DNA from: Malania oleifera
Taxonomy: Eukaryota > Streptophyta > Magnoliopsida > Santalales > Ximeniaceae
Direction: 5' to 3'
Length of the DNA stretch: 64,000 nt
Assembly (NCBI RefSeq): GCF_029873635.1
Contig: NC_080428.1
Coordinates: 63,297,957 to 63,361,956, forward strand
Shown: piece after piece, positions 60,425 to 64,000 of the stretch
How the letters are laid out: every line of letters starts with the position of its first letter
Numbering within the stretch: the stretch's first letter is position 1
Notes under the pieces: generated by a model
Database searches by the model: none
Seen by the model: only the letters and a program-made list of their open reading frames with translations
What the model was told of the DNA's origin: nothing
Made by a program: the position numbers and the translations under genes

Positions 60425-61996
60425 GTGGTGGCTGATGCGTTGAGTCGGAAGTCAGGACCTACGGCTATATCTGCAATTGTAACTCAGTGTCACATCAGAT
60501 TGGATTTGGAGAGCTCAGGTATAGAGTTGGTAGTTGGTGATCATCAGGCTTATCTTGCTGGTTTGGTGGTCCAACCGACCTTATTGGAGCATATAAAAGC
60601 TACGCAGGCTAGTGATGCAGAGTTGGCAGAGGTTATGGAAAAAATACGGCAGGGACTGGCTACAGAGTTTAACATCTCTGAGGGAGGTGTGTTGAGGTTT
60701 GGGACCAAGTTGTGTGTTCCGAATGATGCTGAGATCAGAAGGACGATTCTAAAGGAGGCGCGTCATTGTTTGTATACAGTACATCCTGGTAGTACAAAGA
60801 TGTATCGGGACCTACGCGAGACCTTTTGGTGGTCTGGTATGAAGAGGCAGATTGCTCAGTTTGTAGAGCAGTGTCTGACGTATCAGCAGGTGAAAGCTGA
60901 ATATCAGAGGCTAGCAGGGCCATTGCAGCCTTTGCCTATTCTGGTGTGGAAATGGGAGCATATTTCCATGGATTTTGTAACCGAATTGCTGCCAACACTT
61001 CACGGGAAGAATGCTATCTGGATGATTATGGATAGATTGACGAAATCCGCTCATTTCATACAGATGAAAGTTGGCTATCCTTTAAGTAGGCTGGTAGAGT
61101 TGCATGTGCATAAGATTGTGAGAATGCACGGGGTGTCGATGTCTATTGTGTCAAATCGAGATCCGAGGTTTACTTCTCGATTCTGGACGAGTTTACAGGA
61201 GGCACTGGGGACGAAGCTTACTTTCAGTACAGCGTTCCACCCTCAGACTGATGGACAGTTGGAGAGGATGATATAGATTTTGGAAGATATATCACAAGCT
61301 TGTGTGTTGGACTTCGGTGGTAGCTGGATACAGTTTATGCCACTTGTAGAGTTTACTTATAATAACAGCTTCTAGTCTAGTATCTAGATGGCATCGTTCG
61401 AGGCTTTGTATGGTCAGACGTGTCGATCTCCTTTGTGTTGGGAGGAGGTTGGTGAACGTCAGGTGTTAGGACCTAAACTCGTGCAGCAGGTGTCTGAGAA
61501 GGTGGGTTTGATCTTGAAGAGGATTAGATCAGCTCAGATTCGGCAAAAGAGTTATGCAGATTTTCTCCGCTGTAAGTTAGAGTTCGAAGTGGGAGGTAAG
61601 GTATTTCTACATATTGCTCCGATGAAAAGGGTGATGAGATTTGGCAGGAAGGGCAAGTTGAGCTCGAGGTATATCGGACCATTCGAGGTACTTGAGCGAG
61701 TGGATTTGGTAGCCTACAGAGTTGCACTACCTCCAGCACTCTCGAGGGTCCACGATGTGTTTCACATATCCATGTTGAGGAGGTAGGTTTTGGATCCTTC
61801 ACATGTTATCAGTTATGATGAGTTGGAAATTAGGGATATTTTAGCGTATGAGGAGATACCTGTTCAGGTTCTAAACCGTAAAGTTCAGAAGCTTTGTACC
61901 AAAGAGATGCCGTTAGTGAAGGTATTATGGCGAAACCACGAGGTTGAGGAAGCTTCTTGGGAACTGGAAACGGAAATACGCTGGAAGTATCCCTAG
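60425..61996 (+). pseudogene. Gypsy integrase with chromodomain-like C-terminus, plus element
   Basis: The longest open piece (283 codons, 60425-61276). [10 protein letters not shown] linker, the zinc region with ARHCLYTVHPGS and CLTYQQVKAEY (second Cys of CxxC is Tyr), then the catalytic core with Asp in ISMDFVTELLP, Asp in SNRDPRFTSRFW and Glu in DGQLERMI. Stops at 61274, 61375, 61387 and 61784 follow. The C-terminal domain reads GRKGKLSSRYIGPFEVLERVDLVAYR (61638-61715). The final PLVKVLWRNHEVEEASWELE (61908-61970) is chromodomain-like, marking this as a chromovirus of the Tekay/Del type. Confidence 0.92.
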
Positions 61997-62262
61997 TTGT
62001 TTTGAGCACTTGTACATGATCCTACTATGTGTTGGGATAGGTGGTTAGTCATTGGGAGTGTGTGTATTGTGAACTCCTGAGACAGTTGTATATGTAACCA
62101 CAGTATTCCTCCGCCATAAGTGAAGGTATGTATGTGTATATGTATAATGGAGCTACGCTATAGTGGTTGCCAGTTTTTCTCTAGAGTGGTATATATATGT
62201 GTTCGATTGTATGTATGAGTTTGTGAATGAGAGATGGCAAATTTCGAGGATGAAATTTTTGT

Positions 62263-62275
62263 AAGGAGGGGAGAT
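62263..62275 (+). other. Polypurine tract of plus Gypsy element
   Basis: AAGGAGGGGAGAT directly before the 3' LTR start TGTAAGAA. Confidence 0.9.
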
Positions 62276-63541
62276 TGTAAGAACTCGACTCTTGATAATG
62301 GTTTTAAATATTTAAAAAGAGGGGCATTTTGGTAAAAGAGTAGGACTCGTCAAGGAAGCCAAATTTTGTTGACAAAGTCTTTGTCCTTCTCGTCGACGAA
62401 ATTCAGAGACTCATCGACGAGGAAAAGCTGAGGAGTTTTGAAAACCGAGAATATTAGAATTCATCGACGAATTCCTCATCTCATCGACGAGAAGGCTATA
62501 GGGCCTCGTCGACAAAGGCACCATTTCGTCGACGAGTTTGCCCGGGTCAAAGGGCCTATAAATAGAATATTCTTTACTTCTCAACTAAGAAAAGGTAAGG
62601 GGAACTATGTTTATATTGGTTATTTTTGAAATCGGACTCGGTGAAATTGTGGTTCACGGTCCTTTGTGTATTTTGGCTACTCATTTAGGGAGATCTAACA
62701 GGGAAAACTATAAGTTTTTCATTATTACAGTTTTGGGAAAAAGGGAGCAACAGGCTGCATCCCTGGTTTTGTTGAAAATCGAGGGTATATGTTGATTTAT
62801 ACTGTGTTATTGGGATGACCATGCCTTGACTTGTTTAAACTGTATTTGTTTGGAAAACCATGATTTAGATTACCAAATGGGTGTGGTTTGTTTGGTTATA
62901 TGAGCATGCATATGTGTTTGATATGTTGAAATGCTAGTAGGAACGCGGTTCCGAAATTGTTCCAGGTATTGAGAGTGTCTAGCTCTATATCCGAGGGTGT
63001 TTGTTTTATCGCCTACCGTGTAGGCAAGAGTGTCCGGTTTTATATCCGAGGGAGTGAGCCTATTCCAGCAGATCAAGCCGAAGGGTGTGGATCCACCAGT
63101 TAGCGCCGGTACGATGCTATAGGAGTTGGAGACTGGCCATGTGCCGGTGGCGCTCTGTTTGCGAGTTGGCTATGGGCCAATACCGTATGTCACAGGCTGG
63201 CTTTGAGCCGAAGGGTGTGACGACACCAGGATTGTTGATCATGTGTATGTGTATGTGTGTGCGTATGCACTGTGTAAACTAGTACTGGACTGCATTTAAC
63301 TGCGTGTATGTTACATCATGATAACACTCAAATGCCACACATGGATATAGCATGTGTTCTTCCTTATTGAGAGGTGTCTTACCCCTACTGTACGTACATT
63401 TTTATGGGTCCTTTGAGTAACCGGAACTAGCGTCCTAGTGTAGGGAGCGTAGTGGCCGGTGTACTGCGGTTAGCACTTAGGTAAGTGCTAGGACTGTATT
63501 TTGGTGGGTTGCCATTTTGAGATGTATTTGAGCACGCATTT
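62276..63541 (+). repeat. 3' LTR of plus Gypsy element, internally deleted and 3'-truncated
   Basis: Matches the 5' LTR but lacks the part equivalent to about 55687-56046 (CT run and leader). The junction 'aagaaaaggtaagg' sits at a shared GAAAA. The last part (after 'gatgtatttgagcac') is replaced by another LTR at 63542. The GTCGAC array is intact at 62348-62535 with the same spacing as the 5' LTR. Confidence 0.9.
62348..62535. promoter_or_regulatory. Eight-site GTCGAC array, plus Gypsy 3' LTR
   Basis: Centres near 62351, 62370, 62394, 62415, 62465, 62485, 62510 and 62530. TATAAATA follows at 62557. Confidence 0.65.
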
Positions 63542-63869
63542 TGTGATAACTCGAATAAAAATGGAATTTAAATAATAAAGAGGAAAGGAAATTACCATAA
63601 GACTCATCGACGAACACAGGTGATTCGTCAACGAGGGTATAAGCGAATTTGTTGATGAAGACAGGATTCGTCGACGAGGAAATATTGAGAGAGGTTTTGA
63701 GCCAACTTAATTTTGTCGACGAGGACTAAATTTCGTCAAAGAAATTATTAAAGGATTCGTCGAAGAATGACGTGGTTTGTCGACGAATCCTCTGTTCTAT
63801 AAATATCAAAATCTGAATTTTTAACTTCACCATTAAGCAAGCTCTCTCCTATCTCTCTCTCTTCCCTTA

Positions 63870-63932
<63 letters not shown>

Positions 63933-64000
63933 ATTTTGGGCCAGATTTACGCCGGATCGACAATCCAAAGTCACCACGACACTCCTGGGGAAGTTCTCTC
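63542..64000 (+). repeat. Start of a third Gypsy LTR, related family
   Basis: TGTGATAACTCG at 63542 begins a different LTR inside the preceding one. It has its own eight-site array (centres 63608, 63629, 63653, 63672, 63717, 63737, 63761, 63781), TATAAATA at 63798-63805 and a (CT)n run at 63868-63927. It runs off the window. Confidence 0.75.
63868..63927. repeat. (CT)n microsatellite
   Basis: About 60 bp of CT repeat, downstream of the LTR TATA box, at the same place as the CT run at 55711. Confidence 0.95.

Larger units (their letters stand above)
55384..63541 (+). mobile_element. Chromovirus-type Ty3/Gypsy element, plus strand
   Basis: 5' LTR 55384-57247, PBS 57251-57270, gag and pol 57500-61996, PPT 62263-62275, 3' LTR 62276-63541 (cut by another LTR). 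Same family as the minus element at 43141-51964; together they form an inverted pair about 3.4 kb apart. All genes carry stops, most of them TAG at CAG-type positions. Confidence 0.92.

Overview
The window looks like eudicot (probably woody) nuclear DNA of repeat-rich chromatin. It is AT-rich, has plant intron/exon signals (GTAAG...CAG), a plant cell-wall gene (XTH), a retrocopy of an Alfin-like PHD gene, and nested LTR retrotransposons of three plant lineages (Tat/Athila, Copia, chromovirus-type Gypsy). No bacterial operon, rRNA, tRNA or CRISPR array was seen. The only gene that reads as intact is an XTH gene at 31895-33071 (minus strand).

Layout. 1-1344 is the end of an unidentified LTR-like repeat. 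1349-13393 and 13394-25410 are two tandem copies of a 12-kb unit. Each holds the 3' tail of a Tat/Athila-type Gypsy pol, its 3' non-coding region, a nested 8.9-kb gag-only Copia-like element with target-site duplication AAACA, and the start of the Tat 3' LTR; the copy B LTR runs to 26384. Much of copy A and the start of copy B (about 4960-14090) is full of small indels, which looks like unpolished assembly. 26385-27820 holds a fragment of an unknown protein and two short tandem repeats. 28855-29305 is an intronless Alfin-like pseudogene.

30955-39794 is an XTH duplicon pair: the full gene in copy 1; a truncated exon 2 plus intact exon 3 in copy 2; and an older exon-3 tail in each copy. A broken Copia pol and a Gypsy LTR fragment lie between them. 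In copy 2, XTH exon 2 is fused to a decayed Tat/Athila gag, PBS and LTR (39795-41535).

41543-55383 is a stack of minus-strand Gypsy LTRs. They enclose a chromovirus-type Gypsy element (43141-51964, minus), whose own 5' LTR carries a solo Tat LTR with a perfect 5-bp duplication. 55384-63541 is a second element of the same Gypsy family on the plus strand. A third related LTR starts at 63542 and runs off the window. All Gypsy and Copia polyproteins here are broken.

The most notable structure is not a gene. Four LTR copies of the Gypsy group carry eight GTCGAC-centred palindromes just upstream of the LTR TATA box, at nearly constant spacing (about 19-24-21-50-20-25-20 bp). The unrelated Copia-like LTR independently carries a 12-site array of the GGTCGACC type, also upstream of its TATA box.
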